From Spirochaetia bacterium (lineage in GTDB: Bacteria; Spirochaetota; Spirochaetia; Treponematales; Breznakiellaceae): a stretch of 64,000 bases of DNA. The notes below the pieces were generated by a model that was not told where the DNA came from, did no database searches, and was given only the letters and a program-made list of their open reading frames with translations. Shown here piece by piece: positions 51,858-59,614 of the stretch; the stretch's first letter is position 1; every line of letters starts with the position of its first letter. The translations under genes and the position numbers were made by a program. The stretch is taken from the NCBI GenBank assembly GCA_025997675.1, contig BNUX01000006.1, positions 1-64,000 of the forward strand. The letters are read 5' to 3'.

Positions 51858-52795
51858 TTTGAAAACAGCAATCTCCCCGGGTCCTGGGCTCTTCCATTTT
51901 GCCGTAACTCAAAATGCAGGTGCGGGCCCGTTGACTGGCCGGTTGAACCGACCCTCCCTATAAGACTACCGGATCGGACGCGGCTCCGCAAGGTTGTTTC
52001 AAATTTCGAGAGGTGGCCGTAGAGGCTTCTCCAGTTTCCCCCATGCTCAATGATGAGGTAGTTGCCGTAGATGGGGTCCGTATCTATCTCGATCACCTCC
52101 CCGTCCCGGGCGGCGTACACCTCGCTTCCCATAGGGGCCGCCAGGTCCAGCCCCTGGTGGATACGGAAGTTTCCCGTAACGGGGTTTACCCGGAGGCCGA
52201 AGGGGCTGCTTAGCCGGTAGTTCCGCAGGGGGTAGCGGAAACCGGTTTGCAGGAAGAACGCCCGCTCGGTGGGGGAAAAATCAGCTCCGGGGATAAAGAG
52301 GAAGCGCTCGTTCCCGCCGTCCCGGCTTATGGTGATAGGGATGCCCTCCCGGTCCGCCGTCCTGCCGGCAGCAAGTAGCAGTTCCAGATCCGTTTCCGGG
52401 ACTTCGGGGATGAATATACCGGGCATGGAGGGGAGGAGCAGGGAGGGCCGGGTGGTAAAGTCATTCGGGTGGGCCAGCCGGTTCAGGGTAGCCAGCGCCG
52501 CGTAGGGGATATTGGTGCGGGCCGCCAGGGAGAAGGCGTTCAAGGAGAACGGTGCGTTCAAGGCGTATACCGTGAGCGCCCCCGCCAGATCCTCCGCCGT
52601 TTCCCCGGTACGGTCCTGGTTCCTGAGCCGTCGCCGGGCTTCCGCCACATCCTCCGAGTACTGTTTAAAGGCTGTATCCGCCATATCCAGCCGGGAAATG
52701 ACCGGGAAGGGGAGGGGGGAAGGGGCCTCTGCCGGGAGAATAGAAACCACAACAAAAAAGGCAAGGGAAAACCCTTGCCTTTTACAAAAACACAT
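51854..52795 (-). CDS. M23 family peptidoglycan endopeptidase
   Basis: 313 aa from ATG 52795, giving a signal peptide MCFCKRQGFSLAFFVVVSIL. A LysM-like helix region (LSLAARTNIPYAALATLN-type) precedes the LytM domain: HQGLDLAAPMG with the zinc His and Asp, and HLHFELRQNG with the other zinc and catalytic His. It likely cleaves peptide cross-links in the periplasm. Its signal-peptide codons coincide with the ferredoxin gene's terminator hairpin, so expression may depend on read-through or an internal promoter. Confidence 0.87.
   Translation of the reverse strand: MCFCKRQGFSLAFFVVVSILPAEAPSPLPFPVISRLDMADTAFKQYSEDVAEARRRLRNQDRTGETAEDLAGALTVYALNAPFSLNAFSLAARTNIPYAALATLNRLAHPNDFTTRPSLLLPSMPGIFIPEVPETDLELLLAAGRTADREGIPITISRDGGNERFLFIPGADFSPTERAFFLQTGFRYPLRNYRLSSPFGLRVNPVTGNFRIHQGLDLAAPMGSEVYAARDGEVIEIDTDPIYGNYLIIEHGGNWRSLYGHLSKFETTLRSRVRSGSLIGRVGSTGQSTGPHLHFELRQNGRAQDPGRLLFSK
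52754..52783 (-). terminator. Terminator of the ferredoxin gene, inside the M23 signal-peptide codons
   Basis: 12-bp perfect stem AAAAGGCAAGGG (52756-52767) / CCCTTGCCTTTT (52772-52783), AAAA loop. On the minus strand the T-run TTTTTT-G-TTG follows. It begins 21 bases after the ferredoxin stop and lies wholly within the first 14 codons of the M23 gene. Confidence 0.8.
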
Positions 52796-52803
52796 GCGCC
52801 GCC

Positions 52804-52974
52804 TTATACTTCCGCAATCGCTTCGGTAGGACAGGCATCGACACAGGAACCGCATTCCTTGCACTTTGCAGGATCGATCCAGCGGAAACCGTCTTTTTCG
52901 GAGATAGCTTCCTCGGGGCATTCATCTTCGCATGAACCGCAGTTCACACATTCTTCACTAATCTTATACGCCAT
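52804..52974 (-). CDS. 2[4Fe-4S] ferredoxin
   Basis: 56 aa from ATG 52974 with GAGAGG 6 bases upstream. Two classic motifs, CVNCGSCEDECP and CKECGSCVDACP, each holding a 4Fe-4S cluster; small clostridial-type low-potential electron carrier. Possible partners in the window are the NifH-like reductase and radical SAM enzymes, but this is inference. Own promoter and terminator. Confidence 0.95.
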   Translation of the reverse strand: MAYKISEECVNCGSCEDECPEEAISEKDGFRWIDPAKCKECGSCVDACPTEAIAEV

Positions 52975-53003
52975 ATTGCACCTCTCAAGAATAAAGTAAC
53001 ACC

Positions 53004-53032
53004 AAGATACCATAGATGTCCAGGATTTTCAA
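53004..53032 (-). promoter_or_regulatory. Promoter of the ferredoxin gene
   Basis: On the minus strand TTGAAA (53027-53032), 17-bp spacer, TATCTT (53004-53009). The leader of about 25 bases has a ribosome binding site. Confidence 0.55.
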
Positions 53033-53050
53033 GGGATTTCTTCACATTTT

Positions 53051-53659
53051 TCACAACATACACCCCCGTCCTTCCAGCGCCGCCGCCGTCTCCCCGGCGC
53101 TCACGATCATCCGCTCCATCACCAGGGGAAGGAGGGTGCGTAACCGGGCCAGACCCTTTTTCCCGCACCGTGCCCGGTAGGCGAGTTCCGCCCCGTCCCA
53201 GACCGCGAAAAACCGGGGGAGGAAACCCAGCATCAGGGAAATCCCCAGGCTGAGTCGCTTCAAATGCAGCCGGTCCAGGGAGTCCTTGATTTCCGTCATG
53301 GTGGTCACCGAGAAAAAGAGGGACGCCGCGCCGAATGCCAGGATGATGCCCCAGCCGAATATAAGGCTTGCCGCCAGTTCTTCCCCAAGCGCCGCCGTCC
53401 GGCAAAGCCCCACCAGGAGTACCATCACCAAGAGGGGCTTCGAACCCCGGAGCAGTTTCCATGGGCCGGGTCCAACAATCAGGGCGCCCACCAGAACCAG
53501 GAGGGTTCCCAGAGCCAGCGCGGGGAGGCCGAAGATAAAGGACAGGGTGGATATGAGGAACAGGCCCAGGAGTTTGACGCCCCCGGGAAGCCGGTGGAGG
53601 ACGCTCGTCCCGGGGCGGTACGCATAGGGGATGGGCCGCCGTATCGGTTTTACAGCCAC
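53051..53659 (-). CDS. bioN: ECF transporter T component (BioN/EcfT-like)
   Basis: 202 aa, about five hydrophobic segments, and the C-terminal coupling motifs including AYRARCGKKG and AAALEGRGC, where Ala-Arg-Gly-type triplets contact the ATPase. Start overlaps the ATPase gene by 10 bases. With the ATPase and BioY it forms an energy-coupling-factor importer of the BioMNY type. Confidence 0.88.
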   Translation of the reverse strand: MAVKPIRRPIPYAYRPGTSVLHRLPGGVKLLGLFLISTLSFIFGLPALALGTLLVLVGALIVGPGPWKLLRGSKPLLVMVLLVGLCRTAALGEELAASLIFGWGIILAFGAASLFFSVTTMTEIKDSLDRLHLKRLSLGISLMLGFLPRFFAVWDGAELAYRARCGKKGLARLRTLLPLVMERMIVSAGETAAALEGRGCML

Positions 53660-54423
53660 GTGCAGTCCTCCACGGTCCCGTAGCTTTTCCGCGGGTCCCG
53701 CACCCCGTACTCATCCTTCAATCGGTCCAGCACCTCCGCCGGTTTCCCGTCCTCCCGGAGGATCCCCCGGTCAAGGATGACCAGCCGGTCCGCAAAGGCC
53801 AGGACCTTTTCCAGTTCGTGGGTCAGGAGGATCACCGTTTTGCCCTCCCGTTTAAGCTGCCGGACTATTTCCAGCACCTGTACCACCCCCGGCCAGTCCA
53901 GGTTGGCAAAGGGCTCGTCCATGATGATGGTCTCGCAGCCCATAGCCAGGATACCCGCCACGGCAAGCCGCCGCTTTTCCCCCCCGGAAAGGTTCCGGGG
54001 GGGCCGGTCCCGCTTATCCGGAAGTCCCAGGGCCTCCATCGCCTCCCGTACCCGTTCCAGAACCGCCGCCTTGGCCAAGCCCAGGTTCTTAGGCCCAAAG
54101 GCGATGTCCTCCGCCACGGTTTCCCCCACTATCTGGGCGTCCGCATCCTGAAACACCAGACCCAGGTGCCGCCGCAGTTCCGGCAAGGCGGTGTTGAGGG
54201 GCTGCCCCCGGAAGAGAATCTCCCCCCCATCGGCATCCAAGAGCCCGGCGAGGATCAGCATCAGCACGGTTTTCCCCGAACCGTTGGCTCCGGAGATAAG
54301 GAGACATTCACCGGCGTGAATCTCCAGGGTTATCCCGGAGAGGGCCGGAATGGGGGCTTCACCGCCGGGTGAAAAGGACTTCGATAGACGGGAGATGGAA
54401 AAAAGCGGCGTGTTCCGGGGCAT
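53650..54423 (-). CDS. bioM: ECF transporter ATPase (BioM-like)
   Basis: 257 aa from ATG 54423, 5 bases after the bioY stop. Walker A SGANGSGKTVL, Q-loop LVFQDADAQIVGETV, signature NLSGGEKRRLAVAGIL, Walker B TIIMDEPFANLDWPG and ILLTHELEK (H-loop). The FQDADAQ and LSGGEKRR wording is typical of ECF/CbiO-BioM ATPases. A single ATPase gene implies a homodimer energising the BioN/BioY membrane part. Confidence 0.9.
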   Translation of the reverse strand: MPRNTPLFSISRLSKSFSPGGEAPIPALSGITLEIHAGECLLISGANGSGKTVLMLILAGLLDADGGEILFRGQPLNTALPELRRHLGLVFQDADAQIVGETVAEDIAFGPKNLGLAKAAVLERVREAMEALGLPDKRDRPPRNLSGGEKRRLAVAGILAMGCETIIMDEPFANLDWPGVVQVLEIVRQLKREGKTVILLTHELEKVLAFADRLVILDRGILREDGKPAEVLDRLKDEYGVRDPRKSYGTVEDCTWL

Positions 54424-54428
54424 CGGCG

Positions 54429-55004
54429 CTAGAGCAGTTCCGCGATAATCCGCCGCAGCCGGGGGGCGATGGCAACCGCCGCTATCCCCTTGATGGTATC
54501 CCCGATAAGGAAGGGGAAACACCCCGCCAACGCCGCCTCGGCCCAGCCAAGGTTCATGAGCTGTCTTAGCCGGAAGAGGCCGGGAAGGTAGATCGAAAGA
54601 AAGGCCACCGTCGTTGCCAGGATGATCCGCCAGGCAGGGGCGCTGTGTCCGGTCCGGGGCCGTCCCGCGATAAGCCCCGCAAGGAGCGCCGATAGCAGGT
54701 AGCCGATGAGGAACCCCCCGGTTGGCCCGAGAAACCGGGTGAAACCCCCGGCAGCCCCGGCAAATACCGGCGCCCCCAGTGCCCCCGCCAAAAGGTACAG
54801 CCCCACCGCGAGGCTTCCCCTGATGGGCCCCAGGCAGAGCCCCGCAAGGACGGCAAAGAGGTTTTGAAGCACCACCGGCACCGGGGATATCGGCAGGGGG
54901 ATAGCTATGAAGGTCCCCGCCGCAGTGAGGGCCGCGAAAAGGGCTGTGAGGGTGATTCCGCTGATAGTCTTTCGCCCTGCGGAAGTGGTGATGTTCTTTT
55001 CCAT
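54429..55004 (-). CDS. bioY: Biotin transporter substrate-specific component BioY
   Basis: 191 aa from ATG 55004 with AAGGAG 7 bases upstream. Six hydrophobic helices and the family stretch IPLPISPVPVVLQNLFAVLAG, plus GAPVFAGAAGGFTRFLGPTGG and GGFLIGYLL, are diagnostic of BioY. It binds biotin outside the cytoplasmic membrane. The cell has a biotin-dependent OadA, so biotin uptake makes sense. No BirA site is visible upstream; the gene follows a GH57 gene by 16 bases. Confidence 0.93.
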   Translation of the reverse strand: MEKNITTSAGRKTISGITLTALFAALTAAGTFIAIPLPISPVPVVLQNLFAVLAGLCLGPIRGSLAVGLYLLAGALGAPVFAGAAGGFTRFLGPTGGFLIGYLLSALLAGLIAGRPRTGHSAPAWRIILATTVAFLSIYLPGLFRLRQLMNLGWAEAALAGCFPFLIGDTIKGIAAVAIAPRLRRIIAELL

Positions 55005-55020
55005 ATGATGACTCCTTGTT

Positions 55021-56640
55021 TCAATGTTTACGGCGGAAAACCCGGTAATTGACGGCGGGGAAGAGATTGTGCCGCCGCTCCAGATTCGTAAGCCATTCGG
55101 TGCTGATATAGTTGCTCCCCAGCGCTTCGTAGATGGTGGTGAAATTACGCAGCGCCATCTCCACCTGGTTCCGGGCATAGGTGGTGTTTCCCTGCTTGTA
55201 GAGCATCCCCGGCCAGTCGGAACACTGGGTAAGGAGTATTTCCCGGGCGGCCTGGTTCAGCGCCCGCTCCTTGAGCCCCGTACCGTCGGGGAACCGTTCC
55301 GCAAGCTCTATCATCCGGTCCAGGGAACGCAGGGCATGGCGGTAGAGCCAGTCGTTGGAGGCGTCCAGCCACATTTCCCCGTAGCCGTTGACGGCCCAGG
55401 AGGAGTACTCCGGCATGGCGGAGGGGAAGTTTACCGCATCCTGTTTGTAGAGGTATTCCGCAGGGTTCATAAACTGAAGCCCATCACGGTGTATCCCTTC
55501 CCGGTACAGCGCTTCGAGAAACGCCGGCCCCTCGTACCAGAACCGGCCTAAGCGGTCCGCATCGTAGGCGCAGAGACTTATGGGACGCCCTTTTACTGAA
55601 GGGTCGCCCTCCAGGTAATCACCGGCGGTATTGAGCCGGGCAATACGGGCATCCAGAAAGGACACGGCGGCGGCCTTGGCCCTATCCCGGGCTTTCCGGG
55701 GATCGTAGATGTTCCCCCCGGAGGACCAGTACTTGTACCCGGTCGCTTTCCGGGCTCCGTCGGGTTCAAGGAAGGGCCGTACCTCCTCTGACGGAAGTTC
55801 ATACCCCGCATCCCGGTGATAGTCACGGTACAGGCCGTCCATGTGACAGGCAATCGGGTCCTCCTCCAGTTCCCGGCAGGCATAAAAATCCCTGGCCAGG
55901 ACAAACACCCCGGCGGCGGTCTTGACCGGGAAGAAACTCCCCCGGGAGGAACTCCCGCAGGATGCCGGAAGGTCCGTCAAGGCCAGGCTGTGGGTGTCCA
56001 CGATGGTATAGCTGAAATTGTAGGCCCGCAGGTACCGGTCCAGTTCCGGTGACCAGCCCAGTTCGGGAAGCCAGAACCCGTGGGGATTCCTGCCGAAGAA
56101 CATCCGGTGGGAAGAGAGGGCGGTCTCAATCTGAGCCTGGATTGCTTCGGGATACCCTCCGTAGAGGGGCAGGAAGGCATGGGTAGCGGCGGTGGTTAAA
56201 AGTTCCACCCGGCCCTTCCGCTGGTAGCGATCGAAGGCCTTCAGGATGTTAAGCCCGTAGCGTTCCGTAAAAAGAACCCGCTTGTCCACCGCCTGGTGGT
56301 AAAAATCCAGGGCCAGCCGGTGTATTTCCGTATTCCGGGAACCCCCCGTCCGGTCCAGTTCCCGAAGGCCGAACTCAATTTGCCGGTCCGCATAGCCCAG
56401 GTACCGCTCCAGGAGATATTCATCCCGCAGCATGTGGCAGAGGGTAGGGGACAGGGAAAGGGCTATCTTGAAGGGGATATGCTCTGCGTCAAGGCGGTCA
56501 AAGACCTCCAGGAGGGGCAGGTAGGTTTCGGAAAGGGCTTCAAAGAACCACCGCTCCTCCGGCGCCTCCGGTATTTCGGGATGCCGCACAAAGGGCTTAT
56601 GCAGGGCCAATACCACCGAAATGATCCGGCTATTGCTCAT
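55021..56640 (-). CDS. GH57 glycogen branching-type enzyme
   Basis: 539 aa. ATG 56640 overlaps the DUF4912 stop (ATGA). GH57 landmarks are VVLALHKPF at the N-terminus, GFWLPELGWSPELDRYL (catalytic Glu), and CAYDADRLGRFWYEGPAFLEAL (catalytic Asp). The length and the DxDxLGxFWYEGPxF block match archaeal/bacterial GH57 1,4-alpha-glucan branching enzymes. The DUF4912 partner is typical of this subgroup. Cytoplasmic glycogen metabolism is the expected role. Confidence 0.9.
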   Translation of the reverse strand: MSNSRIISVVLALHKPFVRHPEIPEAPEERWFFEALSETYLPLLEVFDRLDAEHIPFKIALSLSPTLCHMLRDEYLLERYLGYADRQIEFGLRELDRTGGSRNTEIHRLALDFYHQAVDKRVLFTERYGLNILKAFDRYQRKGRVELLTTAATHAFLPLYGGYPEAIQAQIETALSSHRMFFGRNPHGFWLPELGWSPELDRYLRAYNFSYTIVDTHSLALTDLPASCGSSSRGSFFPVKTAAGVFVLARDFYACRELEEDPIACHMDGLYRDYHRDAGYELPSEEVRPFLEPDGARKATGYKYWSSGGNIYDPRKARDRAKAAAVSFLDARIARLNTAGDYLEGDPSVKGRPISLCAYDADRLGRFWYEGPAFLEALYREGIHRDGLQFMNPAEYLYKQDAVNFPSAMPEYSSWAVNGYGEMWLDASNDWLYRHALRSLDRMIELAERFPDGTGLKERALNQAAREILLTQCSDWPGMLYKQGNTTYARNQVEMALRNFTTIYEALGSNYISTEWLTNLERRHNLFPAVNYRVFRRKH

Positions 56641-57314
56641 TGGGCATTACCGCCTGAGGGAGCGCAAGAGCGCTTGGGAAGACGGGATGAACGCATGGTA
56701 TTGCGGAGTATGTTGAAATCGGCAATCCCGGAAAGATGGAGCAGGGGATTCGTTTTGATGATATCCTCGTCCACCGGTTCGGGCAGGGTTGGCATTCTGA
56801 AGGATTTGGAAACCGCCAAAACCACCGGCCTATCCTTCCGCATGGCGCAAAGTTCCACCTTAAAGCGCCCTTCCTCCGGGGGAAACCCAAGATACCAGGC
56901 GGAATCACCGGTCCCTACCTGCACGGTAAAGGAGCAGTCCCCGCTTTCCGACAGCACCCTGAGGCAATACCCGCCAAAGTCCGGCGCTCCTTCCAGGGTT
57001 TCTTTATCGTAGGCATTGATCTCCCAGAATGCGAAGGCCCACAGGGGGTCCCGGATTAAAACATCTATATAGCTAATATTATAATGCTTGGGAAGGGGGG
57101 CAGTTATGGACTCCGGGGAGGTAAACCCCCTATGTTCTCCCGGATCCTCCGGGGGACTCCGTACCGCCTCTCCGGTTTCCAGCAATTCCTCGATAACGAT
57201 GGCCCGGTCCAGTCCGGGGGGCAGGTCAATCCCCGCTCTGTCCGCGAGTTTCAGCAGCTCAGAGGTGGTCACACTTTCCAGAAAAGGACGGTCCAGGGGT
57301 AATTCTTCCACCAT
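56637..57314 (-). CDS. DUF4912 protein, partner of GH57
   Basis: 225 aa. An N-terminal SAP/Rho-N-like helix pair (SELLKLADRAGIDLP) is followed by the DUF4912 domain: YIDVLIRDPLWAFAFWEIN, YCLRVLSESGDCSFTVQVG and WYLGFPPEEGRFKVELC, a beta-sandwich likely to bind carbohydrate. It is upstream of and overlapping a GH57 branching-type enzyme, its common genomic partner. Promoter with almost no leader; two operator-like repeats lie upstream. Confidence 0.87.
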   Translation of the reverse strand: MVEELPLDRPFLESVTTSELLKLADRAGIDLPPGLDRAIVIEELLETGEAVRSPPEDPGEHRGFTSPESITAPLPKHYNISYIDVLIRDPLWAFAFWEINAYDKETLEGAPDFGGYCLRVLSESGDCSFTVQVGTGDSAWYLGFPPEEGRFKVELCAMRKDRPVVLAVSKSFRMPTLPEPVDEDIIKTNPLLHLSGIADFNILRNTMRSSRLPKRSCAPSGGNAQ

Positions 57315-57322
57315 ATCCCGTG

Positions 57323-57351
57323 ATCTTGGGGGAAAGGCGGGGATGTGTCAA
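57323..57351 (-). promoter_or_regulatory. Promoter, predicted leaderless, for DUF4912-GH57
   Basis: On the minus strand TTGACA (57346-57351), 17-bp spacer, CAAGAT (57323-57328), 8 bases before ATG 57314. Confidence 0.5.
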
Positions 57352-57372
57352 TACGACGAATTGCGCCAAACC

Positions 57373-57419
57373 GTATCATGGGTATGATACGATCCGTGTC
57401 ATGGGTATGATACGATCCG
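57373..57419. promoter_or_regulatory. Duplicated operator-like repeat upstream of DUF4912-GH57
   Basis: A 21-bp sequence starting TCATGGGTATGATACG occurs twice (57376-57396 and 57399-57419), 23 bases apart. The first copy contains the full palindrome GTATCAT-GGGT-ATGATAC (57373-57390). Both lie 22-68 bases upstream of the -35, on one helical face, as activator sites often do. Confidence 0.6.
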
Positions 57420-57442
57420 GTCGGATTCAAGGAGGGGGTGCG

Positions 57443-57751
57443 CTAAAGGTACTTTGATACCAGGCTGATGACCGTTTCCCGTGCTTTTTGGCGTTGATCA
57501 TCCGCAGGGCTGAAAAGGATGGCGGGACTTATCTGCAAGGCGCCGCAGATCTTCAAAATCGTGTACAAGTTCGGTATTCGCTTACCCGTTTCGATGTAAT
57601 GGACCTGATGTTGGGATAACCCCGCCAGAAAAGACAGGTCCATCTGTGAAATACGGGCCTTTTCCCGCTCTTCCCGCAAACGAACCGCCAGTTGCCGTAT
57701 TTGGGTCTCTATCTCTCCCATATCTTCAATATAGTCTGTTGGCTCCACCAT
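57443..57751 (-). CDS. XRE-family HTH regulator
   Basis: 102 aa. Helix-turn-helix in LREEREKARISQMDLSFLAGLSQHQVHYIETGKR (in parts: the recognition helix lies in GLSQHQVHYIE), followed by the dimer-helix segment NLYTILKICGALQISPAILF. Typical single-domain Cro/CI-type repressor. It is divergent from a lipoprotein gene and the shared spacer holds an inverted repeat suited to autoregulation. It may also act on the repeats at 57373-57419, just beyond its own stop. Confidence 0.88.
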   Translation of the reverse strand: MVEPTDYIEDMGEIETQIRQLAVRLREEREKARISQMDLSFLAGLSQHQVHYIETGKRIPNLYTILKICGALQISPAILFSPADDQRQKARETVISLVSKYL

Positions 57752-57765
57752 TTAATGTTGATTAT

Positions 57766-57806
57766 TACCACCTTTTTGTGTTGACAAAATATAGTTTTAG
57801 GTGGTA
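57766..57806. promoter_or_regulatory. Divergent promoter region with operator between XRE gene and lipoprotein gene
   Basis: Plus strand: TTGACA (57781-57786) and TATAAA (57805-57810), 18-bp spacer. Minus strand: TTGTCA (57782-57787) overlaps the same bases. A perfect 8-bp inverted repeat TACCACCT (57766-57773) / AGGTGGTA (57799-57806) brackets the -35 elements and touches the plus -10, so a bound repressor would block both directions. Confidence 0.6.
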
Positions 57807-57860
57807 TAAAATAACCATAATTGGGTACTTTTCCCTTGGGGGAAAGACGAGGAGGGTTAC

Positions 57861-58604
57861 ATGAAAAAGAGGTATGTTTTGACGGCAATGTTCGGCGTGG
57901 TGCTGGCATTGGGAATGGCGCTTGTCGGATGCGACACGGGAACCGGTGACACAGGAACCGGTCTCACCGAAATCTATGGTGGCGGCGGTGGTGGTGAAGA
58001 GGAGGAACTCCTTGAAGTAACCCATGTGAATGGGTTTCAGGGAAAACTTTCCAATGGTTCCTTGATTGAAATTGAAGTTGCAAGCACCACCGATGGAAAT
58101 CAAAGCTTCACCCTGTATATCAACGGAGTAAATAAAGGCACCGGAACGCTTACCGTGTCCGGCGGTTCAATTACCGCAATTGTAAGTTCCACTGACAGTA
58201 GCCTCGCCTATTCTTACGACGGCGTCGTAACCTATGGCGGCTTCGATATATCGCTGCGGCCTGCGGACCCCACTGTGTGGGTACATTGGGGTGTCTATTA
58301 CGGCGCAACAATGAATGACTTTAACGTCTTTGCCCAGAATTATGGTAGGGATGCCGACCAGATGTATCGTTATCACCCATTTCCAAATGACCAAGGGTAT
58401 TACTACGGTAGCCCCTCTTCTCCTGTTTATGATACTCCGGAAAACATCTTTAATCAGGCCCGTCTGGATCACCCCAGTGACGCCCCCTCGCCTTCGGTTC
58501 TCAACCAGGCTATTAGTGTGTTAAACAACCACAGGAATACCGGCGTTGGAGCTTATGTGAGTCGTGGAAACCTCATTGCCTATTATTTCATACGAGTGAA
58601 GTAG
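57861..58604 (+). CDS. Putative lipoprotein, Gly-rich linker
   Basis: 247 aa with AGGAGGG before ATG 57861. Lipoprotein signal ends LVGC (Cys23), then a repetitive GTGDTGTG / GGGGGEEEE linker of the kind common in termite-gut treponeme lipoproteins. A beta-rich middle (FQGKLSNGSLIEIEVAS) and a C-terminal domain with NQARLDHPSDAPSP complete it. No family is recognised. Regulated, by position, by the divergent XRE protein. Confidence 0.75.
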   Translation: MKKRYVLTAMFGVVLALGMALVGCDTGTGDTGTGLTEIYGGGGGGEEEELLEVTHVNGFQGKLSNGSLIEIEVASTTDGNQSFTLYINGVNKGTGTLTVSGGSITAIVSSTDSSLAYSYDGVVTYGGFDISLRPADPTVWVHWGVYYGATMNDFNVFAQNYGRDADQMYRYHPFPNDQGYYYGSPSSPVYDTPENIFNQARLDHPSDAPSPSVLNQAISVLNNHRNTGVGAYVSRGNLIAYYFIRVK

Positions 58605-58685
58605 CGTCTAATACACCGGGAAACTCAGGGTCCTCCGCGTTGACAAGCAAACTTTACCAAGGTATCGTTAAAGCGGAGGCCTAAT

Positions 58686-59177
58686 ATGTCTAGCCAAGAT
58701 GAGAAAGTCCTGTCACCGAGGGATTACGATTACCAGGTAAAAGTCTACGAGAGGCAGCGCGAAATCTACGATGACTCCATGCGCCTATGGAATACTTTCA
58801 ACAGCACCGCCGCCGAGATGGATGCCCGGTTTGATAAGGCGCTGTTTACCGTTGCTGCGGGGTCTTTCGGCATCTCATTCGCCTTTATAGATAAAATCGT
58901 GCCGGTGGCGGATTCTGCAAAGCCGGTGCTTATTGTTGTTTCTTGGGCTTGTTTCGCCGCCTGTCTTATTATCACCGTCTTAGGTCACCTGTTGAGCGCT
59001 AACGCATATCGGAAGCACCGGGACAATACTACCAAAGAGATGTACGCCCAATTTGACGGCGCACCCATCGAAACCAGAAAGATACGAAACTTTGTAAGCC
59101 CTTGTAATTATTTGGCGCTTATTTCGTACGCAGGAGGTATCGTATGTCTCTTATTATTCGTACTCTTAAATCTCTAG
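58686..59177 (+). CDS. Small membrane protein, unknown
   Basis: 163 aa with GGAGG 7 bases before ATG 58686. A charged helical N-terminus (YDYQVKVYERQREIYDDSM), two adjacent membrane helices (about 52-100), a basic cytosolic loop and a C-terminal helix near 140-163. Possible small signalling or effector membrane protein; no family recognised. First of a plus-strand run of four short genes ending with a retropepsin-like protease; the next start lies inside its end. Confidence 0.7.
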   Translation: MSSQDEKVLSPRDYDYQVKVYERQREIYDDSMRLWNTFNSTAAEMDARFDKALFTVAAGSFGISFAFIDKIVPVADSAKPVLIVVSWACFAACLIITVLGHLLSANAYRKHRDNTTKEMYAQFDGAPIETRKIRNFVSPCNYLALISYAGGIVCLLLFVLLNL

Positions 59178-59299
59178 TCGGTAAAGACCGGGAAACAGTC
59201 GGCGACAGCATACCTCCCCTACCGCCTAAACCGCCCTTTCCGCCGCCTCCTCCGATACCTCAACCACCACCACCACCTGCGCCCCCAGACCGGAAATAG
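59144..59299 (+). CDS. Proline-rich 51-aa small protein
   Basis: A strong CAGGAGGT site sits 6 bases before ATG 59144, inside the end of the previous gene. The product has 22 ordinary residues (MSLIIRTLKSLVGKDR...) and then a proline-rich tail (PPLPPKPPFPPPPP and PQPPPPPAPP). The stop is TAG at 59297-59299. Poly-proline tails often bind SH3-like or other docking domains. Supported mainly by the ribosome binding site and the overlap with the preceding gene. Confidence 0.6.
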   Translation: MSLIIRTLKSLVGKDRETVGDSIPPLPPKPPFPPPPPIPQPPPPPAPPDRK

Positions 59300-59365
59300 C
59301 GGATGCCGAAGTCTTGACAGGGCATATAGGGGAATCCATACTCAATAGTAAGGGGCAAAAGAGCT

Positions 59366-59614
59366 ATGACCAAAATAGAACACCCGTTTGCTAAAATATG
59401 CCGGGCCGTGCTTAAAGAAAAGTACCCTGACAAGGAGGCTGCTATACCTGACGGTTCTCCGCTGTCGGCCGGCGGTATACCGGAAGATGTGATCACAGAG
59501 GCGTTAAAGCGATATTACGCCGGTAAAAAGTTGGTTATGGGTCCGCGTATCCATGTACTCCCTGCCGATGTTACTCAAAAACAGAAAATGAAGCAGACTA
59601 TCACGTATGTCTAG
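59366..59614 (+). CDS. Small soluble protein before the retropepsin-like gene
   Basis: 82 aa, ATG 59366 with an AAGGGGC site about 9 bases upstream. It is charged and helical (FAKICRAVLKEKYPDKEAA, PEDVITEALKRYYAGKKL), no signal. Its end overlaps the start of the protease gene by 8 bases, so they are coupled. Could be a regulator or substrate of the protease; unproven. Confidence 0.65.
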   Translation: MTKIEHPFAKICRAVLKEKYPDKEAAIPDGSPLSAGGIPEDVITEALKRYYAGKKLVMGPRIHVLPADVTQKQKMKQTITYV

